64,000 nt of DNA, taken from positions 1 through 64,000 of the forward strand of contig JAUZPI010000014.1 in assembly GCA_030706015.1 (NCBI GenBank), written 5' to 3'. The translations under genes were made by a program, and so were the position numbers. Origin of the DNA: Bacillota bacterium. Its GTDB lineage: Bacteria; Bacillota; Clostridia; Clostridiales; Clostridiaceae. Positions within the stretch are counted from its first letter, which is position 1; every line of letters begins with the position of its first letter. Of this stretch, positions 42,378 through 50,103 are shown piece by piece. The notes under the pieces were generated by a model. That model did not search any database and was not told where the DNA came from. It saw only the letters and a list, made by a program, of their open reading frames with translations.

Positions 42378-43277
42378 TTGTTAAGTAAAAAATTAATACC
42401 TTTAATGTTAGCAGCAGTACTAAGTGGTACTGCTTTTTTTATGCCTGTAAATGTACAAGCTACAACTGTAAGTGAGCAGTACATAAATAATAACAGGAGC
42501 CACCAAGCTCTTTCGCCAATTGGACTTGTTATCCATGACACTGACAATGAAGGGGCAACTGCCCAAAACAACAAGGATTACTTCAATAGAGTGTATGTAG
42601 CAGCCTCAGCTCACTATTTTGTAGACTGGACTACAGATATACAAACCATACCTGAAAATGAAGTTGCTTGGCACGCTGGTCCTACTGCAAACCACAGATA
42701 TTTAAGTATTGAAATGTGCATGCCCTATGGTCATGATACTGCTAAATTTAATGCAGTTTATCAAAATACCGTGGAACTAGCTGCAAGTATTTGCAAGAGA
42801 TACAATTGGAATGCTAACAATATTTTTAGCCACTACTGGTGCTCAATGACATTTCATGAGACAAATCATGAAGATCCTATTGCATTTCTTCAGGAATACG
42901 GAAAGTCGTGGGACATGCTTTTAAGTGATATTCAGAGGGCTATTAATGGACAATCTGTAGCAACTGATCCAGTAGTACAAGTAGTAAACTCTAATTCTTC
43001 AGTTAGCACTTTACAGGCAGAAATAAATCGCCAAGCGCTTGGAAATTTAGTTGTAGATGGAATACCAGGACCTAAAACTCTAGCGGCTTGCCCTTTGCTA
43101 AAGCAGGGTACTAAGGGGAATATAACTAAGTGGGTTCAGGAGAGATTAGGAATAACAGCAGATGGAGACTTTGGGCCATTAACTAAACAAGCAGTTATTA
43201 ATTTTCAACGGGCACATGGATTAACCCAGGATGGGGCTATCGGTCAAAATACCTGGAAGGCACTTTTAGGACTGTAG
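42378..43277 (+). CDS. Endolysin: N-acetylmuramoyl-L-alanine amidase with signal peptide
   Basis: About 299 residues from TTG 42378 (AGGAG nine bases upstream; ATG 42369 would abut it). N-terminal signal peptide KKLIPLMLAAVLSGTAFFMPVNVQA ending in an AXA site, an Amidase_2 domain (GLVIHDTD, AHYFVD, AWHAGP; zinc-ligand-type histidines) and a C-terminal PG_binding_1 (GDFGPLTKQAVINFQRAHGLTQDG). Cleaves peptidoglycan amide bonds for lysis. A Sec signal implies holin-independent export. Confidence 0.9.
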   Translation: MLSKKLIPLMLAAVLSGTAFFMPVNVQATTVSEQYINNNRSHQALSPIGLVIHDTDNEGATAQNNKDYFNRVYVAASAHYFVDWTTDIQTIPENEVAWHAGPTANHRYLSIEMCMPYGHDTAKFNAVYQNTVELAASICKRYNWNANNIFSHYWCSMTFHETNHEDPIAFLQEYGKSWDMLLSDIQRAINGQSVATDPVVQVVNSNSSVSTLQAEINRQALGNLVVDGIPGPKTLAACPLLKQGTKGNITKWVQERLGITADGDFGPLTKQAVINFQRAHGLTQDGAIGQNTWKALLGL

Positions 43278-43324
43278 TTTATTCTATAGTCCTTTCTAAA
43301 TTTAGAATATTGGAGGAATGAACA

Positions 43325-43870
43325 ATGTTAATCGAAATTTTATTAATTATAGGTATTGCAAGTGCAGCAGAAACAGCTTTATTTCTTTTTCTAAAAGCTA
43401 AAGGTGTTAAATCAGTAACAGTTGTAAAAGAAGCCGAAACGGTGGCTAGTAACTTAGATAATGCAGCAGGAGTAATAAAGGAACTTGTACCTAACAGTTA
43501 TGCTGCTATATTGGCTTACATTGAAAAATATAAACTATTTGAGAAGGCTATAAATTTTGCTGAACAACTATTTGTATCAGGACGATTACCTGCAGATCAG
43601 CGAAAAGAAAAAGCTACTGATTATGTAACAAATGCACTCAAGCTTATAGGTACAGACATAACAGATAATTTACAAAGCTATATTGATGGTGGGATAGAGG
43701 ATATTATCTACGCTTCAAAAGCTGATGATCAAATAAGAGCACAATTACAAAAAATTGTGGCAGATTTACAGAAACAATTATCTATGCTGCAAATTTCCCA
43801 CACTGAACTACAAAACCAAAATACACAGCTTAATAATAAGCTTACAGCAATTCAAAATACAGTTTCGTAA
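43325..43870 (+). CDS. LLH-family holin
   Basis: 181 residues. A single N-terminal helix (LIEILLIIGIASAAETALFLFLKAKG) is followed by charged helices and a C-terminal coiled coil (QLQKIVADLQKQLSMLQISHTELQNQNTQLNNKL). LL-H-type holins have this layout. It is the last gene of the phage late transcript and is followed by a strong terminator. Confidence 0.82.
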   Translation: MLIEILLIIGIASAAETALFLFLKAKGVKSVTVVKEAETVASNLDNAAGVIKELVPNSYAAILAYIEKYKLFEKAINFAEQLFVSGRLPADQRKEKATDYVTNALKLIGTDITDNLQSYIDGGIEDIIYASKADDQIRAQLQKIVADLQKQLSMLQISHTELQNQNTQLNNKLTAIQNTVS

Positions 43871-43891
43871 ACTGTAGTAGACTAGAAATTA

Positions 43892-43930
43892 CCCTAGGAT
43901 TTTATCTATAAGTCCTAGGGGCTTTTTTTA
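43892..43930 (+). terminator. Late-operon terminator
   Basis: CCCTAGGA / TCCTAGGG stem with T7 run. It separates virion/lysis genes from the cargo region. Confidence 0.9.
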
Positions 43931-43950
43931 CTTTTTGAAGGAATAAGTTG

Positions 43951-43956
43951 TATAAT
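43951..43956 (+). promoter_or_regulatory. Candidate promoter of the DprA/PRTase operon
   Basis: A consensus TATAAT follows the late terminator by about 20 bases and lies 85 bases before the dprA-like ATG. A TTTACT-like -35 is 18 bases upstream. This indicates expression independent of the phage late promoter. Confidence 0.5.
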
Positions 43957-44040
43957 AGTAGAATAGTAATATAATATCTAAGAAATATGCCATATTATGT
44001 ATAAATAATTAATATATTGAATGACGGAAGGGGGATATAA

Positions 44041-45213
44041 ATGGTTAAAAAGTTCTACATTGCACTCAAGTTACTGGGAATAAATAACGGAACGTTGGTA
44101 GATATAATAAAACTTATCCCTGAAAAGCAAGTGAAGAACCTACTCTCAGGTGAGTATTTTAATTTACAGTATAAGTATAATATTGATTTATCAAAGTACC
44201 ATGATGTTTTAAATAATAATAAACTGATAACAGAAAAGATAAAAGAAGCAGAGGAAATTATACGAGTAAGTAAGGAGTTGGAAATAAAGGTAGTCATAAT
44301 TAATAGTAGATTTTATCCTAACAATTTAAAAAGTGTAGACAATCCACCGGCAATATTATATTTAAAAGGAAAAAATTTCACTAAAAAAGATGAAAAAGCA
44401 ATAGCGTGTGTTGGTACACGGCAACCAACAGAATTTGGTACTAGAGCAGTATCATCAATAGTAGAAAGCTTGGTTAAAGAGAATTTTATTATTGTAAGTG
44501 GTTTAGCGATGGGAATAGATGCTGAATCTCATTGCACTTGTTTAAAGAGTCAAGGGAGGACAGTTGCAGTACTAGCCCATGGACTTGATACAATTTATCC
44601 AAAAGAGAATAAAGGATTAATGGAAGACATATTAAAGTCTGGAGGTACTTTAATATCAGAATACCCAGTCAAAACTAGGCCAGATAAGTTTAGGTTTGTG
44701 GAGAGAAACAGAATTATAAGTGGGCTATCAAAAGGGGTTGTTGTATTTGAAGCAAAATCTAAAAGTGGGACAATGCATACCGTAAATTTTGCAATTGAAC
44801 AAAAACGAAAAGTATTCTGTCCTATACCTGTTAGAAAAGATATACAATCTAGTGGGCTTACAGATTTGCTTTTTGAAAAGAAGGCTATTGGAATAAAGAG
44901 TAAAGATGACTACGATACAATCTTAAAAGAATTAGGTTTCACAGTAATGAATGATGTTAAAAAGATTATGCAGGCTAAAAATAAATCTATTAACGAGATA
45001 TACAGCTCATGCAATATTACAATGGATACACTAGATGATATTATTAAGCTTAGCTATGATAAAAAGTCTGGTATAACAGTTAATAGGGAAATATATGATA
45101 TTTTTAAACAAATATTATCCGACAATAATTTATCAGTAAAGGAATTTTTCAATACTATTATTGTTAATGTAGTGTCTGGACATAAAGACAAAGGAGGAAG
45201 TAGTGATGAATAA
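44041..45213 (+). CDS. DprA/Smf-like SLOG protein, cargo gene
   Basis: 390 residues. A helical N-terminus (about 1-115) precedes the SLOG/Rossmann domain (about 118-285): IACVGTRQPTEFGTRAV, IVSGLAMGIDAESH, AVLAHGLDTIYPKENK, GTLISEYP, FVERNRIISGLS and ALEQ-type FAIEQKRKVF. All DprA nucleotide-site glycines are kept. The C-terminus is not the usual winged helix: ITVNREIYDIFKQILSDNNLSVKEFF looks ribbon-helix-helix-like. Canonical DprA loads RecA on ssDNA; a prophage copy paired with a PRTase suggests a SLOG-type conflict role. Confidence 0.85.
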   Translation: MVKKFYIALKLLGINNGTLVDIIKLIPEKQVKNLLSGEYFNLQYKYNIDLSKYHDVLNNNKLITEKIKEAEEIIRVSKELEIKVVIINSRFYPNNLKSVDNPPAILYLKGKNFTKKDEKAIACVGTRQPTEFGTRAVSSIVESLVKENFIIVSGLAMGIDAESHCTCLKSQGRTVAVLAHGLDTIYPKENKGLMEDILKSGGTLISEYPVKTRPDKFRFVERNRIISGLSKGVVVFEAKSKSGTMHTVNFAIEQKRKVFCPIPVRKDIQSSGLTDLLFEKKAIGIKSKDDYDTILKELGFTVMNDVKKIMQAKNKSINEIYSSCNITMDTLDDIIKLSYDKKSGITVNREIYDIFKQILSDNNLSVKEFFNTIIVNVVSGHKDKGGSSDE

Positions 45214-46348
45214 AATAATAGTTTTTTCTACAGATTCATATACTGACTTAACAAATGAAGGCAAAACTCACTTTGCATCAATGTTAGACAGGCTTATCAT
45301 AAATGGAGACAAGGTACTATTTACTGCAAAGTATGATTCAAAGGTAGATGTGCTTAAAGGGATAAATATAGATGGTAAAAATATTTTATTTCGTAACAGA
45401 AACGGAGTTAAGGCATTATTGAAACAAAATGAAGCCAAAAAACATTATTTTATAGTTGTAGGTAATAGGGAACATGATTTATTTATGGCTTCTGCAAATA
45501 AATTATTTTACATAGTGCCTAATTGGTGCAGTAATTTCGATGAGAGGGTGTTAAATTATGGAGTCAAAGTAAATAACTTATCAAAGCTCGAGAAGCTTAT
45601 TAATGTGATTGAGAATCAGAGCAAGTGGTTTTATAGGCTGGATTTGGATGAAAAGACTACTGTATTATCGCTAACCAATGCCAATTCATTTACTACTCGC
45701 TCTGCTGAAGAAAAAGAAATGATCGATGGGTTTAGGAGCGTTCTAAAATATGGTGATAAGCAATACTATGAGGTACTACTATATCACTTTTTAGCAGCAA
45801 TAAGTAATAATGCTGAATTTAGAGAAATTAATGATTGGGCTATATTTCCTTCATCTGGACTAAACCTTAATGAAGATATGTGGGAGTTTAAGGAAAAAGC
45901 AAGAGAATTGATGAATGGCAGAAAAAAACAACCTATTCTATTAAGGCATACAAAGACCTGGAAAAGTCACGAATCATATAAGTATAATAAAGATAGGTTA
46001 CCATGTGATAGGCACTTTGATTCTATCGTTATAAATAATATATATAAAGACAAGTTGGAAGGCAGGACAATTTGTGTGTTTGATGATTATTTAACAAATG
46101 GAACTTCGTTTGAAGCGGCAAGAAATTTATTAATTAAAGAAGGTGCTAAAAAAATATTTTTTGTATCACTAGGCAAATTTCACAGAAATAGTTCCCAGCA
46201 GTATTTGCAACAAAATTATAGTATTAAAGGTGATGTTTGCAGCAGTGGGTACAGTTATAGGCTTTTGGATTCAAAATGGCATAAGGGGAGTTTTGATAAT
46301 GAAGCAATTACAGAAATAGAACAACTACATAATATTATGTTTGGATAG
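45206..46348 (+). CDS. HAD-like domain fused to phosphoribosyltransferase
   Basis: 380 residues from ATG 45206 (AAGGAGG eight bases upstream), overlapping dprA-like by 8 bases. The N-terminal 150 residues look like a HAD/Rossmann half (NKIIVFSTDSYTDLT, YFIVVGNREHDLFMASANKLFYIVPNW) with a degenerate DxDx motif. The C-terminal half carries the PRPP loop ICVFDDYLTNGTSFEAA at about residues 289-305, so a type I PRTase is likely. Product unknown. Co-translation with a SLOG protein suggests synthesis or sensing of a nucleotide-derived ligand. Confidence 0.8.
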   Translation: MNKIIVFSTDSYTDLTNEGKTHFASMLDRLIINGDKVLFTAKYDSKVDVLKGINIDGKNILFRNRNGVKALLKQNEAKKHYFIVVGNREHDLFMASANKLFYIVPNWCSNFDERVLNYGVKVNNLSKLEKLINVIENQSKWFYRLDLDEKTTVLSLTNANSFTTRSAEEKEMIDGFRSVLKYGDKQYYEVLLYHFLAAISNNAEFREINDWAIFPSSGLNLNEDMWEFKEKARELMNGRKKQPILLRHTKTWKSHESYKYNKDRLPCDRHFDSIVINNIYKDKLEGRTICVFDDYLTNGTSFEAARNLLIKEGAKKIFFVSLGKFHRNSSQQYLQQNYSIKGDVCSSGYSYRLLDSKWHKGSFDNEAITEIEQLHNIMFG

Positions 46349-46455
46349 AGAAAATTTAAAAAAATACATACAAATAACCCTAGTACATATCATCATCTAC
46401 GATATATTATTATATAGAAGAGAAATAAGGCAGCATCTAGTACAGCTATTGCCTT

Positions 46456-46569
46456 TTATATATCTTTTTTAATTCCAAGCAGAAATATTATATACACTAA
46501 ACACCATAAACTAAGACCTATAAGTAATAATATTGCAATACTTAACAACTCCAGCGATAAATACAACAT
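46456..46569 (-). CDS. Small hydrophobic peptide, copy 1 (type I toxin-like)
   Basis: 37 residues, MLYLSLELLSIAILLLIG then LVYIIFLLGIKKDI: one membrane helix and a basic end. Strong GGGAGGTG site. The locus, including about 90 bases of leader with GTCAATACTTCTCC and TGTGGACAAAGT, is repeated at 48806 onward. Size, composition and duplicated leader fit a type I toxin; no antitoxin RNA was demonstrated. Confidence 0.65.
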   Translation of the reverse strand: MLYLSLELLSIAILLLIGLSLWCLVYIIFLLGIKKDI

Positions 46570-46709
46570 GTCAAACACCTCCCATACGGAGAAGTATTGA
46601 CGCATTACTAAATCTTTAAACTACCTACACTATACATACTTTGTCCACATACCAAAGGTTAGCAACTTACAAACATCAGTACATTGTGTTAATTTTGTAC
46701 GCACAATAG

Positions 46710-46752
46710 AAAATCCCAGGGTTAGTTTTAATGCTAATCCTGGGATTTTTTT
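46710..46752. terminator. Bidirectional hairpin terminator
   Basis: AATCCCAGGGTTAG / CTAATCCTGGGATT with T7 on the plus strand. It could end a plus-strand RNA antisense to toxin copy 1, or a decayed minus-strand gene to its right. Confidence 0.8.
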
Positions 46753-46754
46753 AT

Positions 46755-46870
46755 TTAAAAAGCATTGAGCATTTCTCCTAGTTCTTTCTCATCATCCTGT
46801 AAAACAAACTACAAGAATTTTAACCTTTGTCCTGGAGTTTCATATTCAGAATATTTTTCATTCAGGTTTT
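46755..46870 (-). pseudogene. Possible gene remnant
   Basis: The minus strand reads NEKYSEYETPGQRLKFL-stop-FVLQDDEKELGEMLNAF-stop in one frame, ending just before a terminator. The segment resembles a protein C-terminus broken by one TAG, with no start or ribosome site. The rest of 46871-46974 has no recognisable gene. Confidence 0.25.
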
Positions 46871-46974
46871 ATGTTTATTTTGTAAATACTTGTCTAATTT
46901 GAGAAAATAGTTTACCATATAATAAATAATTCCTAATTTTACGAAAAGCAACGAAATAAAAAGGGGCTGGTTTT

Positions 46975-47544
46975 ATGAAAATATTAAAAGAAATTTTGAA
47001 TCTGATATCAGACAAAGGACAAGCGATAACTATAGAAAAACATAACTATGTAAAAATTCTAGAAAAGGTAGATGCAAATAATGATGAGGCAAAATTTTTG
47101 GTAAACAGAATTATATCAGATTATTTCTCTAGGCTTGAAAAGGAAGAAAAGGAGAAGAAGGAAGCGGAAGAAAGAGAATCAGAGTTGGTTGATTATTATT
47201 TAATGTTAGATAAATATTTATATGCAACACTTAACCAGAGAATCGATATTGGAATTACAAACGGACGTGTAGGAAAAGAGGGGGATAACGATGTTTATGA
47301 ACTTAAAGACTATAAACTTTCGCTCGGGTACAAGTTTCTAACTCTTTTTCTTAGCAGAGATAAAGAAATATATCCTATAACATTTTATGATATACAAGAT
47401 ATAAGGTTTTTAGATTGTGGTGATAGAATTAAGACATGGATATACATGCCTCATCAGAATTGGAGATTCTATCTACACTTTGACAAAAAGCTACTGCTAT
47501 CAGATATAAAAAGCGGTAAAATTGACATTGAGGAAAAAGAATAA
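46975..47544 (+). CDS. Unknown cargo protein
   Basis: 189 residues, ATG after AAAAAGGGGCTGG. Helical first half with a Glu/Lys-rich stretch (FSRLEKEEKEKKEAEERESE) and a beta-rich second half (YELKDYKLSLGYKFLTLFLSRDKEIYPITFYDIQDIRFLDCGDRIKTWIYMPHQNWRFYLHF) that could be a PH-like or similar barrel. No family recognised. It has its own terminator-like hairpin downstream, so it is an independent unit. Confidence 0.6.
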   Translation: MKILKEILNLISDKGQAITIEKHNYVKILEKVDANNDEAKFLVNRIISDYFSRLEKEEKEKKEAEERESELVDYYLMLDKYLYATLNQRIDIGITNGRVGKEGDNDVYELKDYKLSLGYKFLTLFLSRDKEIYPITFYDIQDIRFLDCGDRIKTWIYMPHQNWRFYLHFDKKLLLSDIKSGKIDIEEKE

Positions 47545-47562
47545 GGTTAAGATAATTAAAAC

Positions 47563-47602
47563 AAGAATCATTCCTTGGAGTATAAGGCCAAGGGTGATTC
47601 TT
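47563..47602 (+). terminator. Hairpin after the unknown cargo gene
   Basis: AAGAATCA-TCCTTGG / CCAAGGG-TGATTCTT pairs over 14-15 bp, followed by ATACC without a T run. Likely terminator or RNA-stability hairpin. Confidence 0.5.
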
Positions 47603-47708
47603 ATACCATGATTTACATGTTTTATTGGATTCATATAGTATGTTAGTATATATATTAAAGAGCATATGGAATGTTCTTTGAAAATTTAATATAGAAAGGA
47701 GAATTCCT

Positions 47709-47852
47709 ATGAAGCATAAGTGTGCTCGAGAAAGGGATTATGTAACGCTAGAGTTTAAATGTGGCGGCTTCTTAATCCATATTCCAAGCTATTTATGGAT
47801 TAGTACGTTATTAATATTTTTAATAGGACTAATGTTAATAAATAAGCTTTAA
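47709..47852 (+). CDS. Small membrane-anchored peptide
   Basis: 47 residues, ATG 47709 after AAAGGAG. MKHKCARERDYVTLEFKCGGFLIHIPSYLW then a helix ISTLLIFLIGLMLINKL. A basic soluble N-terminus and C-terminal membrane anchor. Function unknown; could be another toxin-like peptide of the cargo region. Confidence 0.5.
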   Translation: MKHKCARERDYVTLEFKCGGFLIHIPSYLWISTLLIFLIGLMLINKL

Positions 47853-47924
47853 ATTTTTACTTAACGGAGTTAGAGATTAGATACCTAATCTTTTTCTCCA
47901 GCACACTTAATAATTAAATAAAAT

Positions 47925-47967
47925 ATAAAGTTGATATTTTGGAGTATCAACTTTATTTGTTTTTTGC
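47925..47967 (+). terminator. Strong terminator
   Basis: Stem ATAAAGTTGATA / TATCAACTTTAT, then TTGTTTTTTG. The remaining part of the gap 47968-48134 holds no ORF I can support, only AT-rich sequence with a TATAAT at about 48017. Confidence 0.88.
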
Positions 47968-48134
47968 AAGAAACCCTTACTTTAAGCCATTTGTAGGCTG
48001 TAGAAATAAAAAAGCTATAATAGAGTAATTACTTAACATTTCAAAATTCACTTGTAACAACACTTATTAAGCCCTTTAAATATCACAATTTGATTAGATA
48101 CAATAAAAAAATAAAATATTTTTAAATAACATAG

Positions 48135-48170
48135 GACATGTCAAAACTTATAATAAGGTTATGACATGTC
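48135..48170 (-). terminator. Hairpin downstream of the 48190-48450 gene
   Basis: GACATGTC repeated as inverted arms with an extended imperfect stem (GACATGTCAAAAC / GTTATGACATGTC). It lies just beyond the stop of the minus-strand gene. Confidence 0.6.
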
Positions 48171-48189
48171 ATTTTATATCATTCTTGTA

Positions 48190-48450
48190 CTAATTAAAAC
48201 TACTATACATTTCCTCTAATTCTGATAATAAGTTTTCATTACCCCTTAACATTAGTCCCCATACTTTTGATTCTTCTAGAGCTTCCTTATCATATTCAAT
48301 CCAGGTTTTAATTTTTTTAATACTTTCTTTAAGTTCATCTATTTTAGCTGAGATAGATAACTGAATAAAGCTTGATTGCGTAAAACTTAAATTAGTATAA
48401 TTAAAAACTAATTCACCACTTTGTTCATCTTTATAAAACTCATATTTCAT
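48190..48450 (-). CDS. Hypothetical cargo protein
   Basis: About 86 residues from ATG 48450 (GAGGTG six bases upstream; alternatives at 48456/48459). MKYEFYKDEQSGELVFNYTNLSFTQSSFIQLSISAKIDELKESIKKIKTWIEYDKEALEES...LSELEEMYSSF. Charged helical C-terminal half. No family recognised. Divergent from the HTH gene at 48575. Confidence 0.55.
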   Translation of the reverse strand: MKYEFYKDEQSGELVFNYTNLSFTQSSFIQLSISAKIDELKESIKKIKTWIEYDKEALEESKVWGLMLRGNENLLSELEEMYSSFN

Positions 48451-48574
48451 ATTCATCACCTCAATAATTTAACGCTTCTTTATAAATTCATTATAACGTA
48501 TGTATTATATAATGTAAACATAATATATTGAAAAAATTATATAATATTCATATAATAGAGTAGAGGTGATTGGG

Positions 48575-48775
48575 TTGAAAATTAACTTGAATCAAATACT
48601 AGAAAAAAAGGGGAAAACAATGTACTGGTTAGCTGAACAGACAGGCATAGGATATCCTAACATATTTAACCTTTCAAAGGGAAAAACAACTTCAGTAAAG
48701 TTTGAGGTTCTGGAACTAATATGCAATGCTTTAGAATGTAGTCCAAATGATATATTAATAATAGAAAAAAGATAA
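48575..48775 (+). CDS. Small XRE-family HTH regulator
   Basis: 66 residues from TTG 48575 after AGAGGTG. MKINLNQILEKKGKTMYWLAEQTGIGYPNIFNLSKGKTTSVKFEVLELICNALECSPNDIL is a bare YozG/HTH_26-type Cro/CI domain. It sits between a divergent unknown gene and toxin-like copy 2. Confidence 0.8.
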   Translation: MKINLNQILEKKGKTMYWLAEQTGIGYPNIFNLSKGKTTSVKFEVLELICNALECSPNDILIIEKR

Positions 48776-48807
48776 GGCAGTAGCTGTCAAATAGCTACTG
48801 CCTTTTT
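48774..48807. terminator. Bidirectional terminator between HTH gene and toxin-like copy 2
   Basis: AAGGCAGTAGCT / AGCTACTGCCTT with TTTT on the plus side and AAAAAAGAT (T run in reverse) on the other. A decayed version (AAGGCAGCATCT...GCTATTGCCTTTT) lies at the same place beside copy 1. Confidence 0.85.
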
Positions 48808-48919
48808 ATATACTCTTTTTAATACCAAGTAGTATAAATATATATCCTAGACACACTATGAAAAAAACTATAAGTAATAATATTGCAACACTTAGCAACT
48901 CCAGCGATAAATACAACAT
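48806..48919 (-). CDS. Small hydrophobic peptide, copy 2 (type I toxin-like)
   Basis: 37 residues: MLYLSLELLSVAILLLIV, then GYIFILLGIKKSI, about 75% identical to copy 1. The leader (TGTGGACAAAGT, GTCAATACTTCTCC, TATGGGAGGTG) is also conserved. A longer minus-strand reading from 49012 exists but lacks a ribosome site; GGGAGGTG points to the ATG at 48919. Confidence 0.65.
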   Translation of the reverse strand: MLYLSLELLSVAILLLIVFFIVCLGYIFILLGIKKSI

Positions 48920-49054
48920 GTCCAGCACCTCCCATAAGGAGAAGTATTGACATATTGTTATAAAATTAAACAGCTTACATTGCCCACACTTTGTCCACAC
49001 AACAATGCGCAAAGTTAAATAATAATAAGGACACTATGTCTATTTCGTATGTAT

Positions 49055-49096
49055 GAAAAAATAACCATCCCTACAATGGAGTGACAGGGGTGGTTA
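49055..49096 (-). terminator. Terminator of the HTH gene at 49094-49303
   Basis: TAACCATCCCT / AGGGGTGGTTA, reading into a TTTTTT run on the minus strand; overlaps the stop codon. Confidence 0.85.
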
Positions 49097-49303
49097 CTTC
49101 TTCTTAGGTATATATTCTATTAGATCGTTTATTGAACAATCAAGAACCTCGCATATCTTGTCTAGGTGATCAACGTTCATTCTTTCAATCAGCTCATGAT
49201 AATACAAGCCAATTGTATTCTGCCTAATGCCTGTTTTCCTAGCTAAGTCAGCCTGAGTCCATCTTTTTTCTCCTAATATCCTTGAAAGATGAATTTTTAT
49301 CAT
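49094..49303 (-). CDS. Small XRE-family HTH regulator
   Basis: 69 residues from ATG 49303 (AGGGGGTTG upstream). MIKIHLSRILGEKRWTQADLARKTGIRQNTIGLYYHELIERMNVDHLDKICEVLDCSINDLIEYIP is a bare Cro/CI domain of the YozG type. It is one of three such genes in this end of the prophage. Confidence 0.82.
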   Translation of the reverse strand: MIKIHLSRILGEKRWTQADLARKTGIRQNTIGLYYHELIERMNVDHLDKICEVLDCSINDLIEYIPKKK

Positions 49304-49393
49304 AATGTTACAACCCCCTAAGTAATTTAGAGAAATTGTAACGCTAAAAAGCATTTTAATGTTTAATTCGATACAAAATAACTCTAGGAGTTA

Positions 49394-49639
49394 TTAATTG
49401 TGTAAAAAAAATTTCCATTGACAATCTTTCTTAGGACATTGGTCACAAAGATGAATTAGATTGTAGGGGCAAACGTTCAATGCTTTTGCTATTTTAAGCT
49501 TAACTTCTAGACTAGGCTCTTTGAGTCCATGTTCAATTTCACTAAGATAGTTCTGAGATATTCCACACGATTTCGCTAGATCTTTCTGAGAAATGTTGTT
49601 ATCAATTCGATATCTTCTTATCAATTCGTATATTTCCAT
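49394..49639 (-). CDS. XRE-family HTH regulator with cysteine tail
   Basis: 81 residues from ATG 49639 after GAGGTAC. IYELIRRYRIDNNISQKDLAKSCGISQNYLSEIEHGLKEPSLEVKLKIAKALNVCPYNLIHL is the HTH; the C-terminus CDQCPKKDCQW has three cysteines that might bind a metal or sense redox. Divergent from the excisionase-like gene. Confidence 0.82.
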   Translation of the reverse strand: MEIYELIRRYRIDNNISQKDLAKSCGISQNYLSEIEHGLKEPSLEVKLKIAKALNVCPYNLIHLCDQCPKKDCQWKFFLHN

Positions 49640-49858
49640 AATGTACCTCACTTATCGTTTTTGAAAAATTGTAAGAGTTATATTAAGTATATGTAAAATT
49701 TCATTTTAGTTGTGTTGAAACATGTCGAATGATTATAGAAATATCGCTGGTAGCGATATAATGTTTTCAATTGGAATTTAGTGAAATTAAAGGATATATA
49801 AAATGTATATTTTTCACGAACGAAAATAATAGCATAAAAACGTGAAAGTAGTATAATT

Positions 49859-50101
49859 ATGAATATAGAGCATGTTAACGAAAGGATGAAAAGTTTGAAA
49901 AAGTCAATTGATGAAGTTAGTGTAAAAGGCATATATAAGATTAAAGAAGTTGCTCAATACTTAGGAGTGACTGAGAGGTATATATATTCTGAGATTAGAA
50001 ACGGGAATTTAAGAGCTAAATCTATAGGGCCTATTTATATAATTACAGAAACGGATTTTAATAAGTATTTATATGAAAATAATATTTTGGTTGTGAGTTA
50101 A
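49859..50101 (+). CDS. xis: Excisionase-family HTH protein next to attR
   Basis: 80 residues. GIYKIKEVAQYLGVTERYIYSEIRNGNLRAKSIGPIYIITETDFNKYL is the HTH_17 excisionase fold. Its stop is 137 bp from the attR core, the classic place for xis-like genes at the far end. The ribosome site is weak. An inverted repeat TTTTCACG / CGTGAAA (around 49811-49846) lies in its promoter. Confidence 0.72.
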   Translation: MNIEHVNERMKSLKKSIDEVSVKGIYKIKEVAQYLGVTERYIYSEIRNGNLRAKSIGPIYIITETDFNKYLYENNILVVS

Positions 50102-50103
50102 AT

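Noticed and set aside
49678..49932. 84-codon minus-strand frame overlapping the xis-like gene
   Set aside because: Hydrophobic AT-rich translation, no ribosome site, and conflicts with the HTH gene at 49859-50101.
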